Of a DNA stretch of 64,000 bases, positions 38,073-46,731 are shown piece after piece. The translations under genes and the position numbers were made by a program. The stretch is from contig CAUJDF010000041.1 in NCBI GenBank assembly GCA_963169045.1, positions 176,481-240,480 on the forward strand, in the 5' to 3' direction. This DNA comes from Myxococcota bacterium. GTDB taxonomy: Bacteria; Myxococcota_A; Bradymonadia; UBA7976; UBA1532. Numbering within the stretch: the stretch's first letter is position 1; every line of letters starts with the position of its first letter. Below the pieces are notes generated by a model. The model saw only the letters and a program-made list of their open reading frames with translations, was not told where the DNA came from and did not search any database.

Positions 38073-39133
38073 CGCAGCTCCTCGTTCAGGGCGCCGGCGA
38101 CGAGCACAGCCCAGTCGTGCACCGTGCGCGTGTCGCCATGGGCGCGCCGCAGGTGGGCGGCGCAGGTCGGGCCGGCCGTCACGACCGGGATCTCGGGCAC
38201 GTCGGCGGCGGCCTCGCGCGCCACGTCGGCGGCGGCGCCGGGGTTCGTGGCCGCGAAGCCGGCGCCGGCGCCGCAGCAGCCGCCCTGGTCGCGGTTCATG
38301 ACGGCCTCGCGGATGCGGCCGCCGGCCAGCGCTGCCGCGAGCAGCCGTCGTGGCGGGTCGTACACGCCGAGCTGGCGTCCGAGGCGACACGCGTCGAGGT
38401 ACAGCACGTCCCCTTCGAGCACGGGTCGGACGCGGCCGCGCAGCGGCTCGTCGACGACCTCGCTCAGGTGACGGACCGCCGCGGCCACCGACACGCCGTG
38501 GCGCGGGTAGTCGCGGGTGAGCGTCACCGCGTCCTCGGGATCGAGGCAGACGACCAGGCGCGCGCCTTCGAGGCCCCGAAGCACCTGCCGCGCCGCGCCC
38601 TCGAACAGGCCGGGGCGGCCGGCGGGCAGCAGGCGCCCCGCCGCGTGCCAGACGCCGCGGGCCGGGCGTCCCGCCGCTGCGAACCCCGCGAAACGCAAGA
38701 GCTTGACGGACGCGGCTACCACCTCGTCGGCGGCATGTCCCGGCAGGACGACCACCTCGCCGCCCTCCGGGAGCGCCTCGAAGGCGCGGGACGACGGGCG
38801 CGGCGCCTCGGCCCAGGCGGTGAGCGCCGGCGAGGCGAGCCCCGCCGCCACCGCCTCCGCCCGGGCGGCGTACAACGCCATCGGCGGGTCGTTGTCGTGC
38901 CGGCAGTTGCGCTGGCAGCGCAGGCAGCCCGTGCAGTGCTCCCAGATCTGCGCCGTCGCGGCGTCGAGGGGCGTGCGGCCCTGAAGCACCTGGTGGGCCC
39001 GCGTCATCAGCGCCCAGGGCGTGACCGTCTCCCGCGCCTCGGCGGTCGCGACCGGACACGCGAAGCGGCAGAGCTTGGGGCAGTAGGTGCACAGCTCGAG
39101 GGCGGTGCGCTGTTCGCCGAGACGGCGGAGCAT
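38069..39133 (-). CDS. Fe-S oxidoreductase, GlcF-like
   Basis: A 354-residue protein with two [4Fe-4S] motifs near the N-terminus: CTYCPKLCRFACP (about C15, C18, C22, C26) and CTGCLRCQRNC. The C-terminal half has Cys-rich (CCG-like) electron-transfer segments, QGGCCGAGAG and AGPTCAAH. This is the architecture of glycolate oxidase subunit GlcF, which passes electrons from a flavin subunit to quinone. Overlaps downstream with the lipid kinase (ATGA); two flavin-type subunits lie upstream. Confidence 0.82.
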   Translation of the reverse strand: MLRRLGEQRTALELCTYCPKLCRFACPVATAEARETVTPWALMTRAHQVLQGRTPLDAATAQIWEHCTGCLRCQRNCRHDNDPPMALYAARAEAVAAGLASPALTAWAEAPRPSSRAFEALPEGGEVVVLPGHAADEVVAASVKLLRFAGFAAAGRPARGVWHAAGRLLPAGRPGLFEGAARQVLRGLEGARLVVCLDPEDAVTLTRDYPRHGVSVAAAVRHLSEVVDEPLRGRVRPVLEGDVLYLDACRLGRQLGVYDPPRRLLAAALAGGRIREAVMNRDQGGCCGAGAGFAATNPGAAADVAREAAADVPEIPVVTAGPTCAAHLRRAHGDTRTVHDWAVLVAGALNEELR

Positions 39134-39138
39134 GGGGC

Positions 39139-40281
39139 TCACTCCGAAGAGGTTCGCGGGGCGAGGCGAGCGAAGACGGCCTCGGCGAGCGGCTGCCACT
39201 CGTCGCCGCCCTCGTCGCCGCCGGTGTCGATGTGGGCGCCGAGATCGCGCAGCCGGCGGACCTGCAGCTCGTCCAGGGGGGCCGGCGCGTACACCGTACC
39301 GCCCTCGGGCGCGACGTCCCAGACCTCGGCGCCCTCGACGGCCGCCGCCACCGCGGGCAGCGTCGCGCGCGGCGCCCAGGCGACGGTGCCGAAGGCCGGC
39401 GTCGTCGCGGCCCGCGGCGCGTCCGGCGAGACCGGAGGGAAGAGCGCCGCCGCGGCGGCCTCCACCTCTGCCGCGTCGATACCCGCGCCGCCGACGACCG
39501 CGTCGAAGCGCGTCGCCGGCCGCTCGTTGCCCGCCGTCTCGACGAGCGAGGCCCAGATCCGCACCGGGCCGCGCGGCCGCGGCCGGTCGAGCCGCCACCA
39601 CGCCGGCTGCACGCCGGCCCGGAGCACGGCGACCGCCGCCGCCAGCGCCGAAGACCAATCCGGCCGCTCGATGGCGCGCCAGGCCCTCGCCTCGGGCGCG
39701 GGCCACGCCTGAAGGTGCACCTCGGTCAGCAACCCGCCGCGGTGGCGGGCGCCCACCGGCACCCGGCCGAGATCGGGCCCCGTGGATCGGCGCGGGGCGA
39801 CCGACGAGCGCGCGATGCCTCCGCGCGGCAGCACGGCGGCGAAGGCCAGCGCGCCGTCGGTGAGCTGCCCGTAGCGGGGCGACGGGCGCAGCCGGTCGTT
39901 CGTGGCGAAGGACTCGAGCACCGTGCGCTCGAGCAGCCACGCCGGCAGCGGCCCGAGCGTGAGCCCTCGGCGGCGCAGCAGCCACTCGACGCGCCGCCAG
40001 GTGCACCCCGCCTGCACGTGCGCCACGCCGCTCTCGGCGTCGAGCCCGAGGAGCGCGTTCATGCGCTCGACGGTGAGCACCGCCGCGCCCGCCGCGGGTT
40101 CGCCCTCGATGACGACCGGCACGCCCGCGTCGGCCAGCAGCCGCAGCGCGCGCGCAGCCGTCGCCGTGCCGTCGACGCGCACACGACAACGCTCGTCGGC
40201 CAGCGGTCCGTCGACCGTGCCCGGTCCGAGCTGCCAGCGCAGCCGTTCGACGAGCGGGTCACCCGAATTCATGACGTTCAC
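39139..40281 (-). CDS. Degenerate FAD-binding subunit, GlcE-like
   Basis: A 380-residue relative of the FAD_binding_4 family (VLTVERMNALLGLDAESGVAHVQAGCTWR, then LGPLPAW). The normal PxGGGT phosphate loop before this point is absent, replaced by VVIEGEPAAGAAV. It may bind FAD weakly or act as a structural partner, as GlcE does in glycolate oxidase. GTG 40281 overlaps the preceding flavoprotein stop (GTGA); an ATG at 40272 is an alternative. Confidence 0.62.
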   Translation of the reverse strand: MNVMNSGDPLVERLRWQLGPGTVDGPLADERCRVRVDGTATAARALRLLADAGVPVVIEGEPAAGAAVLTVERMNALLGLDAESGVAHVQAGCTWRRVEWLLRRRGLTLGPLPAWLLERTVLESFATNDRLRPSPRYGQLTDGALAFAAVLPRGGIARSSVAPRRSTGPDLGRVPVGARHRGGLLTEVHLQAWPAPEARAWRAIERPDWSSALAAAVAVLRAGVQPAWWRLDRPRPRGPVRIWASLVETAGNERPATRFDAVVGGAGIDAAEVEAAAAALFPPVSPDAPRAATTPAFGTVAWAPRATLPAVAAAVEGAEVWDVAPEGGTVYAPAPLDELQVRRLRDLGAHIDTGGDEGGDEWQPLAEAVFARLAPRTSSE

Positions 40282-41828
40282 TCGGAGAACACCTTGCCGG
40301 GGTTGAAGATGCCCGCGGGGTCGAGCACCGGCTTGAGCGCATCGAACCACCGGCGCGCCTCCCCGTGGACGCGGTCCATGTAGGGCACGCGGGAGAGGCC
40401 CACGCCGTGGTGGTGCGCGATGACGGCGCCCTGCGCGATCACCGCGTCCTGCCCGGCGCGCCACGCCGCGTCGTAGCGCGCCTTCATCTCTTCGGGCGTG
40501 CGGCCGGTGCCGGCGAACGTGAAGTAGATCGAGCAGCCGCCGGGATAGGCGTGGCTGAAGTGCGCCATGATCAGCACGTGGGGCGCCACCGCCTCGCGCA
40601 CCGCCTCATAGAGTTCGGCGAGCTTCGTCCAGGTGGTGGCGACCTCCATCGTGTCGACGAAAGCCCCGCTGCGGTACATCTTGCTCTGCTTGAAGCTCAC
40701 GTCGTAGCGGTGGGCGTACCACTTGCGGCCCGGCCCCTCGCCGAGGTCGCGGCCACCGACGGTGCGGGCGATGCGCGCGATCGCCTCGTCGGTGGCGCCG
40801 GCCTCGGCCTCGTCGCCTTCGCACATCGTGACGAGCAGGCTGCGTTGCGGCAGCGCCTTCACGGCGCGGTTGATCAGCCCCGGCACCGAGAGGGCCGCCA
40901 CGGTGGCGCGCCGCTTCAGCGCGGGCGCCCCCTCGCCGAGCGCCTCCTTCAGGCGGCCGAGCGAGCGTCCCCCGCCCTTCTCCTCGGGACCGGAGCCGAC
41001 CATCACCGTGTCGAGCGGGTCGTAGAGACGCAGCACCGATGGGCGCCAGCCCTCCTGCAGCGTGCGCCTCATCACCTCGAAGCCGGCCTCGGGCGTGGGC
41101 ACCATCCACCCGCGGAACCGGCGCGCCGTCGGCTGCGGGTGCACGCGCAGCGTCGCGGCGGTGATGATGCCCAGCGTGCCCTCGGAGCCGACGAAGATCT
41201 GGTTCCAGTCGGGGCCGGCACCGGGCGCGCCCGCGGGGGGCGTCCGGCGGACGCGGCCGTCGCCGGTCACGACCTCGAGGTCGACGACCATGTCCTCGAT
41301 CTTCCCGTAACGACTCGACAATTGACCCGCGGAGCGGCCGGCGAGCCAGCCGCCGACGGTCGAACAGATGATGCTCGACGGGAAGTGCCCGAGGGTGAGG
41401 CCCTCGGCTTCGAGGCGGCGCTCGAGGAGCTCGCCGACGAAGCCGCCCTCCACCTCGATGACGCCCGCCTCGGCGTCGACGCGGCGGAGGCGCTTGAGGC
41501 GCTTCAGATCGACGACGATGCCGCCGTGGGTGGGCCGCGTCCCGCCGCAGACGCCGCTGCCGGCGCCGAACGGGACGATGGGCACGCGCGCCGCCGCGCA
41601 ACGGCGGACGACCGCCGCCACCTCGTCGACGCTGCCCGGCCAGACGACGGCGTCGGGCAGCGTCGGCGGATCGCCCGCGATCTGATCGAGCAGGGAGCGC
41701 GGCCAGAGATCGCGGCTGTAGGCATCGCGGTCGGGCGCGCCCGTCGCCACGTGCGCCTCGCCCACGTCGGACCGCAGGCCCGCCAGGAGCGCGGCCGTCT
41801 CGCTGTCTCGTGCGCCGGAATGTTGCAT
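40278..41828 (-). CDS. FAD-dependent alkyl-DHAP-synthase-like oxidase
   Basis: A 516-residue flavoprotein. The FAD loop is IVPFGAGSGVCGG; ICSTVGGWLAGRSAGQLSSRYGKIEDMV and FVGSEGTLGIITAATLRVHP follow. The triple histidine HHHGVGLSR and RYDVSFKQSKMYRSG match alkylglycerone-phosphate synthase, which swaps acyl for alkyl in ether-lipid synthesis. A GlcD-like dehydrogenase is the alternative, favoured by the GlcE- and GlcF-like neighbours. It lies 31 bases after the TetR gene and opens the operon leading to lnt. Confidence 0.8.
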   Translation of the reverse strand: MQHSGARDSETAALLAGLRSDVGEAHVATGAPDRDAYSRDLWPRSLLDQIAGDPPTLPDAVVWPGSVDEVAAVVRRCAAARVPIVPFGAGSGVCGGTRPTHGGIVVDLKRLKRLRRVDAEAGVIEVEGGFVGELLERRLEAEGLTLGHFPSSIICSTVGGWLAGRSAGQLSSRYGKIEDMVVDLEVVTGDGRVRRTPPAGAPGAGPDWNQIFVGSEGTLGIITAATLRVHPQPTARRFRGWMVPTPEAGFEVMRRTLQEGWRPSVLRLYDPLDTVMVGSGPEEKGGGRSLGRLKEALGEGAPALKRRATVAALSVPGLINRAVKALPQRSLLVTMCEGDEAEAGATDEAIARIARTVGGRDLGEGPGRKWYAHRYDVSFKQSKMYRSGAFVDTMEVATTWTKLAELYEAVREAVAPHVLIMAHFSHAYPGGCSIYFTFAGTGRTPEEMKARYDAAWRAGQDAVIAQGAVIAHHHGVGLSRVPYMDRVHGEARRWFDALKPVLDPAGIFNPGKVFSE

Positions 41829-41859
41829 GGGGCGGGATTAGAACGTCGGCGCGCGCGGA

Positions 41860-42456
41860 TCAACGAATTCCGCGCAGTCCGCTCAGGAGGAGGTGCAGCG
41901 CCGCCGCCGCGAGGCGTCCGCGATCGAGCGTGTGGCCGAGACCCCACGCGCCCTGCAGCCCGTCGGCCATGGCCTTGAGCAGCACCGCCGTGGCTTCGGG
42001 ATCGGGCAGCGCAATGTCCGCCTGCGCCGACCATCGACCCAGCAGGTCGGCGATCCGCGCCACGAGTGAGCGATGGTGGGTCAGCAGCCGCTCGCGGAGC
42101 GCCTCGTCGTGGACCGCGAGCTCGCCCGTCAGCAGGAAGAAGCGGTGCCGGCCGTCCTGCGGCTCGCCGAGGAACGACAGGAACGCCATCGCCATCGCGC
42201 CGAGAGCGTCGTCGGGTGGGTCGTCGCCCGCGGCGGCGTCGAGGATGCGGCCGGCGCGCTCGAACTCGTCCTCGACGAGCGCGTCGAGGAGCACGCGCTT
42301 GCTCTCGAAGTGGAAGTAGACCGCGCCCTTCGACAGCCCGGCGACGTCGGCGATGTCCTCGACGCGGGTGCCCTGGTAGCCGCGCTCGAGGAAGCAGCGG
42401 CGGGCCGCGTCGAGAATCTGCGCCCGGCGCTCCTCGGTCGGCAGGTGGCGTGTCAT
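41860..42456 (-). CDS. TetR/AcrR-family transcription regulator
   Basis: A 198-residue repressor. The helix-turn-helix spans about residues 10-56 (ILDAARRCFLERGYQGTRVEDIADVAGLSKGAVYFHFESK). The ligand domain is divergent, as usual. It is the first gene ahead of the flavoprotein / lipid kinase / lnt operon, so it probably autoregulates and controls it. The ligand could be an acyl-CoA or lipid; this is not visible in sequence. Confidence 0.9.
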   Translation of the reverse strand: MTRHLPTEERRAQILDAARRCFLERGYQGTRVEDIADVAGLSKGAVYFHFESKRVLLDALVEDEFERAGRILDAAAGDDPPDDALGAMAMAFLSFLGEPQDGRHRFFLLTGELAVHDEALRERLLTHHRSLVARIADLLGRWSAQADIALPDPEATAVLLKAMADGLQGAWGLGHTLDRGRLAAAALHLLLSGLRGIR

Positions 42457-42466
42457 CGGGCGCGCG

Positions 42467-42495
42467 ACGCTACCTTTGTGGTCCCGTCATGTCAA
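42467..42495 (-). promoter_or_regulatory. Strong sigma-70-like promoter of the TetR operon
   Basis: TTGACA (42495-42490) and TAGCGT (42472-42467) with an ideal 17-base spacer. The start of transcription is predicted about three bases before the ATG at 42456, again nearly leaderless. No clear palindromic TetR operator is seen in the spacer. Confidence 0.6.
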
Positions 42496-42525
42496 TCCAA
42501 GCTCCGTTGGCGTTATGCTGCCGGC

Positions 42526-43254
42526 ATGCAGTCTCCCGCCCTCGCCGCGCTCGGCGTCCTCGTGACGAGCGGCGCCGCCCTCGCGGCGACCGACCCCGAC
42601 GCGTACGACCCGATCCTCGACGGTGGCGAGGCGACGCCGCTCGTGAGCGGCGAGCCCGACGCGAAGCCCGATCTGCGCATGCCCGGTTTCGTGCTGAGCG
42701 GTGCCGCCGGCTTCTACGGCGGGGCGGTGCGCAGCTACCTGACCTCGGAGAGCAGCCGCCTCGATGGCGGCGTGCGGCCGGGCGTCGGCGTCGGCCTGGC
42801 CGTTCGCACCCGCTCGCCGGTCGAAGTGGGCGTCGACTTCATGCTCGGCCTCGGCCGCTCCCACGAGGCGGACGCGGGCGGCGAGGTGTCGGCCTACGAC
42901 CTGCTCTTCGAGCCCCGAATTCTCTGGCATTTCGCCGATCCTGCGCCCTGGGGCGGCTACGCGGGCGCCGTGGGATCGGCCTGGCTGTTCGACGTCGAGG
43001 GCGCGGGGCTGAGCCAGGCCGGCTTCGGGCCGGGCGCGGTCGTCGGCGCCGCGTTTCGCCCCCACCCGCGGGACGCCGGCCTGCTGTTCGTGGAGCTCGG
43101 CCTGACGGCGCTGCATGACTTTCTGGCGTTCGAGATCATCGAACCCACGGCCGAGGAGCTCGCGGAGGACCCGACCGCCGGCCCGACGCGCGACGAGGGC
43201 GCGTGGTATCTCGTGGGGCGTCTGATGGTCGGGTACCGGCTGACCGGCTTCTGA
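42526..43254 (+). CDS. Predicted outer-membrane beta-barrel protein
   Basis: A 242-residue protein with a signal peptide ending ALA (about residue 20), an acidic linker, and beta-strands with periodic Gly/aromatic residues, ending LMVGYRLTGF with the terminal Phe typical of Bam-inserted barrels. The size suits an 8-10 strand barrel. No family is recognised. TATGCT (42514-42519) ends six bases before the ATG and no ribosome site is visible, so a leaderless transcript is likely. Confidence 0.68.
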   Translation: MQSPALAALGVLVTSGAALAATDPDAYDPILDGGEATPLVSGEPDAKPDLRMPGFVLSGAAGFYGGAVRSYLTSESSRLDGGVRPGVGVGLAVRTRSPVEVGVDFMLGLGRSHEADAGGEVSAYDLLFEPRILWHFADPAPWGGYAGAVGSAWLFDVEGAGLSQAGFGPGAVVGAAFRPHPRDAGLLFVELGLTALHDFLAFEIIEPTAEELAEDPTAGPTRDEGAWYLVGRLMVGYRLTGF

Positions 43255-43280
43255 GGCGGTGGGCGAAGATTGACGAGGAT

Positions 43281-43733
43281 ATGAGCAGTGGGCAAGGTGC
43301 GAGACAGATGAGCGAGGAAGAAACGAGACGCGCGATCCGTGTATTGCTCGCGGAGGACGACGAAGACCACGTCCTGCTGTTGCAGCGCGCACTGCGCAAT
43401 TATCCGCGACACGTCGACGTGATGGTGGCCCGCGACGGTCAGGAGACGCTCGACCTTCTGGCCGCCGCCGAGCGCGATCGCCTGCCCGACCTCGTCCTGC
43501 TCGACATCAACATGCCGCGCCTCACCGGCCTCGAGGTGCTCCACCGCCTCAAGGGCGACCCCGAGCTGCGCCACATCCCCACGGTGATGCTCACCACGAG
43601 CGCGCGCGAAGAAGACCGCGCCGCCAGCTTCGCCGGCGGCGCGGACGACTTCCTCACGAAGCCGGTCAACTTCCGGCAGTTCGCCGCCTCGCTGACCGAG
43701 CTCCTCGACCGCTACTTCGGCCGTCCTCAGTAG
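43281..43733 (+). CDS. Single-domain response regulator (CheY-like)
   Basis: A 150-residue receiver-only protein. Acidic pocket D26/D27, phospho-acceptor D75 (LLDINMPRLTG), switch Thr in MLTTSA (105-106) and K127 (LTKPVN). The RLKGDPELRHIPTVMLTTS segment resembles the Rcp1 type often paired with phytochrome-like or hybrid kinases. No kinase gene is adjacent. GACGAGG precedes the ATG. Its stop overlaps the 3' end of the convergent recombinase gene by 7 bases. Confidence 0.88.
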   Translation: MSSGQGARQMSEEETRRAIRVLLAEDDEDHVLLLQRALRNYPRHVDVMVARDGQETLDLLAAAERDRLPDLVLLDINMPRLTGLEVLHRLKGDPELRHIPTVMLTTSAREEDRAASFAGGADDFLTKPVNFRQFAASLTELLDRYFGRPQ

Positions 43734-44767
43734 GCGGCGCGCAGCGGCGGCAGCGCCTCGCCCTCGTCCGGCCGCAGCCGCGTGTACACGCGCGTGGACT
43801 CGACGCTCTCGTGACCGAGGATCTCCGCCAGCGTGACGAGGTCCTGCGTGCGCGCCCACCAGGCGAACGCGAACGTATGGCGGAGCACCTGCGGCGAGGC
43901 GTCCACGCGCGCGAACAGGCAGTGCTTGCGCACGATGCGCTGGACCGCGTTGGGCGTCAGCCGCCCGCGCTCTCCGACGAAGAGCGGCCAGCTCGACGGA
44001 TCGCCGCCGAACTCGAGCGGCATCGGCGACTGCGGTACCGCCGAGAGCGACGGCAGCAGCCGCGGATCGGGGGCCGGGACGCGCGCGCTCGGCGGCCAGC
44101 CGCCGGTCGCGGGCAGGACGATCTCGCCGCTGTCGGGCACCTCGAGCAGCCCCCGTTCGGCCAGGCTCCACGCCAGCTTGCGGGCAGCGCGCGTCGGCAG
44201 CGGCACCGGGCGGGGGCGACCGCCGCGGACGAACAGCCGGCCGGTGGAGAACTCCACGTCGCCGACGTCCAGCTCCACGAGCTCGCTCACCTTCAGGCCG
44301 GTGTCGAGCAGGCCGTACAGGATGGCCTGGTCGCGCCGGCAGCCGCGCCGGTCGACCTGCGCGAGCAGGCGGTGGACGTCCGCGTCGGCCAGCACGCGCA
44401 CGGCGCGCTCGGAGCGGTCGAGGGCGTCGATGTCGCGCATCTCCTCGGCGGCTTCGGCCTCGAGGGTGCCCTCTGCGGCGAGCCAGGCGCCGTAGTTCCG
44501 GGCGAACGACAGCCGCCGCGTCAGCGTCGCCGCGCTCTTGCCGCGCTCGCGGCCGTAGTCGCGCCACGCCTCCACCGCGTCGGCGTCGAGGGCGGCGGCG
44601 TCGAACTCGGCGCGTCGCGACCGACGGAACCAGAGCGCGAGGTCCTGCCAGTCCGATCGGTACGACCGCGCCGTGGCGGCGCTGCGCCCGCGCGCCTGAA
44701 GCCAGCCGAGGAAGCGCTCGAAGCGCTCCTGCTCCTCCTCGGTCGCGAAGCGATTCACGTTGCTCAT
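43727..44767 (-). CDS. Tyrosine recombinase A (XerC/D-like), altered catalytic residues
   Basis: A 346-residue phage-integrase-family protein with a SAM-like N-terminal core-binding domain (about 12-105) and a catalytic domain (about 120-340). R296 (LRHTFA), H319 (LGHES) and Y328 (TRVYTR) are present. The first catalytic Arg is K159 (DTGLKVSEL, normally TGLRxSEL), and the His of HxxR is Q293 (SPQVLRH). A ~50-residue Pro-rich insertion (about 207-258) is absent from its paralogue at 47042. ATG 44767 overlaps the stop of the mini-flagellin gene (ATGA). Activity may be reduced or lost. Confidence 0.82.
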   Translation of the reverse strand: MSNVNRFATEEEQERFERFLGWLQARGRSAATARSYRSDWQDLALWFRRSRRAEFDAAALDADAVEAWRDYGRERGKSAATLTRRLSFARNYGAWLAAEGTLEAEAAEEMRDIDALDRSERAVRVLADADVHRLLAQVDRRGCRRDQAILYGLLDTGLKVSELVELDVGDVEFSTGRLFVRGGRPRPVPLPTRAARKLAWSLAERGLLEVPDSGEIVLPATGGWPPSARVPAPDPRLLPSLSAVPQSPMPLEFGGDPSSWPLFVGERGRLTPNAVQRIVRKHCLFARVDASPQVLRHTFAFAWWARTQDLVTLAEILGHESVESTRVYTRLRPDEGEALPPLRAAY

Positions 44768-45150
44768 GCCGCGCCTCCCGCGTCCCCGGGGGCGACCGCC
44801 TCGAGCGCGCTGCGCGCGGCGGCGTCGTTCTCCCCCACCGTCGTCAGGTCGTCGATGGCCGCCACGAGCCACGACTCCAGTCGGGCCAGGTGCGCCAGCA
44901 CCGACTCGAGCCGCTCGCGGGGCACGCCGGCGTCCCCCGCCTCGCCGCGGCCGAGGCGCGCCGCCGCGGACTGCAAGTGCCCATCGGCGTGACGGATGAA
45001 GCCCAGGGCGTCCTCGGTGCTGCGCAGGGCCGCCTCGAAGTCCTGCCGGCGCTCGACGCCCGCCGGCGCGCGCGGCGCCCGCAGGTCGATGCGCACGCCG
45101 CTCGAGAGGCGCCGGAAGCCGGCCGAACCGGCCTGGATACGCGCGTTCAT
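44764..45150 (-). CDS. Mini-flagellin: truncated flagellin-like protein
   Basis: A 128-residue protein that aligns with parts of flagellin. RRLSSGVRI (13-21) matches the RLSSGLRI signature. STEDALGFIRHADGHLQSA (44-62) matches the second conserved helix ([16 protein letters not shown]). RLESWLVAAIDDLTT and ENDAAARS (90-114) match the C-terminal helix [21 protein letters not shown]. The variable core and the C-terminal D0 helix needed for polymerisation are missing. It lies between flagellin A and recombinase A; GAGGAGG sets the ATG at 45150. It could cap, regulate or nucleate filaments, or be a stable remnant. Confidence 0.75.
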   Translation of the reverse strand: MNARIQAGSAGFRRLSSGVRIDLRAPRAPAGVERRQDFEAALRSTEDALGFIRHADGHLQSAAARLGRGEAGDAGVPRERLESVLAHLARLESWLVAAIDDLTTVGENDAAARSALEAVAPGDAGGAA

Positions 45151-45164
45151 GACTGCCCGCCTCC

Positions 45165-46580
45165 TCACTGCAGCAGCTGGAGCGCCTGCTGCGGCGCCGC
45201 GTTGGCCTGGGCGAGGATCGTCGTCGCCGCCTGTTGCAGGATCTGGTTCTTCGACAGGTTCGAGGTCTCCGCCGCGAAGTCCGCGTCCAGGATGCGGCTC
45301 CGGGCGGCGGTCGCGTTCTCGACCACCGTCGTCAGGTTGTTGATCGTCGACTCCAGGCGGTTCTGGATGGCGCCGAGCTCGGCACGGTTCGACGAGACCT
45401 GCGCGATGGCGCGATCGACGATCAGGAGCGCGAGATTGGCGCCGTCTCGCGTGGAGACGTCGATGGTCTCGACGGCCTGCGACGTCCCGACGCCGACGAG
45501 CGTGTCGGCGGCCAACGCCAGGCGCGTCACGTCGTTGCCGGTGATGTCGTACTGGTCGCGGCCGTGGATGATGATGCCCGCCGTCGTGACGTCGGAGTTG
45601 CCGAGGCCGGTGTGGTTGCCCGCGTTGCCGAAGGTCTGGACCTCGATGTTGCGGCCGTCCTCGGCGTCGAGCTGGATGCGGCCGCGCGCGTCACGGCTGG
45701 CGACGACGCCGGTGAACTCGGTCTCGGCGTTGATCGCGCGGAGCAACGCGTCGTCGGCGTCGTCCGCCTCGATCTGGAAGCCGGTGATCGTGCGGCCGTT
45801 GATGATGATGTAGTCGTCGTTGTCCAGCGTACCGCCGGCGATGTCGGCGACACCGGCCCGCGTCGTGCGGTCCGCGTACGCCTCCACGCCGGTGAACTCC
45901 GTGTAGTCGTTGATGGCCGCCGCCTTGGCGATGGCGGAGCCGGTCGCGAACGACGTGCTGACGGTGTCATCGGCGGCGTGGGTCGCACGGATGGTCGTGC
46001 CGCTGATCACGATGTCGCCGGCCACGAAGGCCGCCGTCGACACGGGGGACGTCGTCAACACGGCGTGACGTCCGAGAAACGAGGCGCGCGCGTCGCTCAC
46101 GCGCACCGACAGCGTCTCCCGGAAGTTCATGCCGATCTGGAAGTACTGCGCGTTGAACGTGCCATCGAGGACGTTGCGCTGGTTGAAGGTGGTCGTGGCG
46201 CCGATGCGCTCGAGCTCCTCCTGCAGCTGGGTCACCTCGTCCTGCAGCGCCTCGCGGTCGCGCTCGGTGTTGACGTCGGACGACGCCTGCACGGCCAGCT
46301 CGCGGATGCGCTGCAGGATGTTCGTGGACTCCTGGAGCGCGCCCTCGGCGCTCTGGACGAGGCTGATGGCATCGTTCGAGTTGCGCACGGCCTGGCTGAG
46401 GCCGCGCACCTGGCTCGTGAACCGTTCGCTGATCGCGAGGCCGGCGGCGTCGTCGCCTGCGTTGTTGATGCGCAGGCCGCTCGAGAGGCGCTCGAAGCTG
46501 GTGCCGAGGCGGTCGGTACCTCGCAGCAGGTGGCGGCGAGCGTTGAGCGAAGCGACGTTGGTGTTGACGACGAGGGTCAT
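45165..46580 (-). CDS. fliC: Flagellin A
   Basis: A 471-residue flagellin. N-terminal D0/D1: [56 protein letters not shown]-terminal D1/D0: [23 protein letters not shown], then [18 protein letters not shown]. The central region has a flagellin hook IN motif ([27 protein letters not shown], split here by description only at about 245-275). It is exported through the flagellar type III system and forms the filament. AAGGAGGACG precedes the ATG. It has exactly the length of flagellin B. Confidence 0.95.
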   Translation of the reverse strand: MTLVVNTNVASLNARRHLLRGTDRLGTSFERLSSGLRINNAGDDAAGLAISERFTSQVRGLSQAVRNSNDAISLVQSAEGALQESTNILQRIRELAVQASSDVNTERDREALQDEVTQLQEELERIGATTTFNQRNVLDGTFNAQYFQIGMNFRETLSVRVSDARASFLGRHAVLTTSPVSTAAFVAGDIVISGTTIRATHAADDTVSTSFATGSAIAKAAAINDYTEFTGVEAYADRTTRAGVADIAGGTLDNDDYIIINGRTITGFQIEADDADDALLRAINAETEFTGVVASRDARGRIQLDAEDGRNIEVQTFGNAGNHTGLGNSDVTTAGIIIHGRDQYDITGNDVTRLALAADTLVGVGTSQAVETIDVSTRDGANLALLIVDRAIAQVSSNRAELGAIQNRLESTINNLTTVVENATAARSRILDADFAAETSNLSKNQILQQAATTILAQANAAPQQALQLLQ

Positions 46581-46731
46581 GGCACGTCCTCCTTGACGTA
46601 TCGGCGCCGCTTCCCTGCGGCACCGGATGCCGGCGCGCCCACCCGGATGGCAGGTCGCGCTTGTGTGTTTCGTTCATCGGGGGCCGCCGCCCGGGCGGCC
46701 CATCCTGGAATCGCTCTCGAAGAGGTCCTGT

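Noticed and set aside
46590..46604. GCCGATAC before flagellin A as a sigma-28 -10
   Set aside because: It lies directly against the ribosome site and no TAAA-type -35 is present 11 bases upstream.
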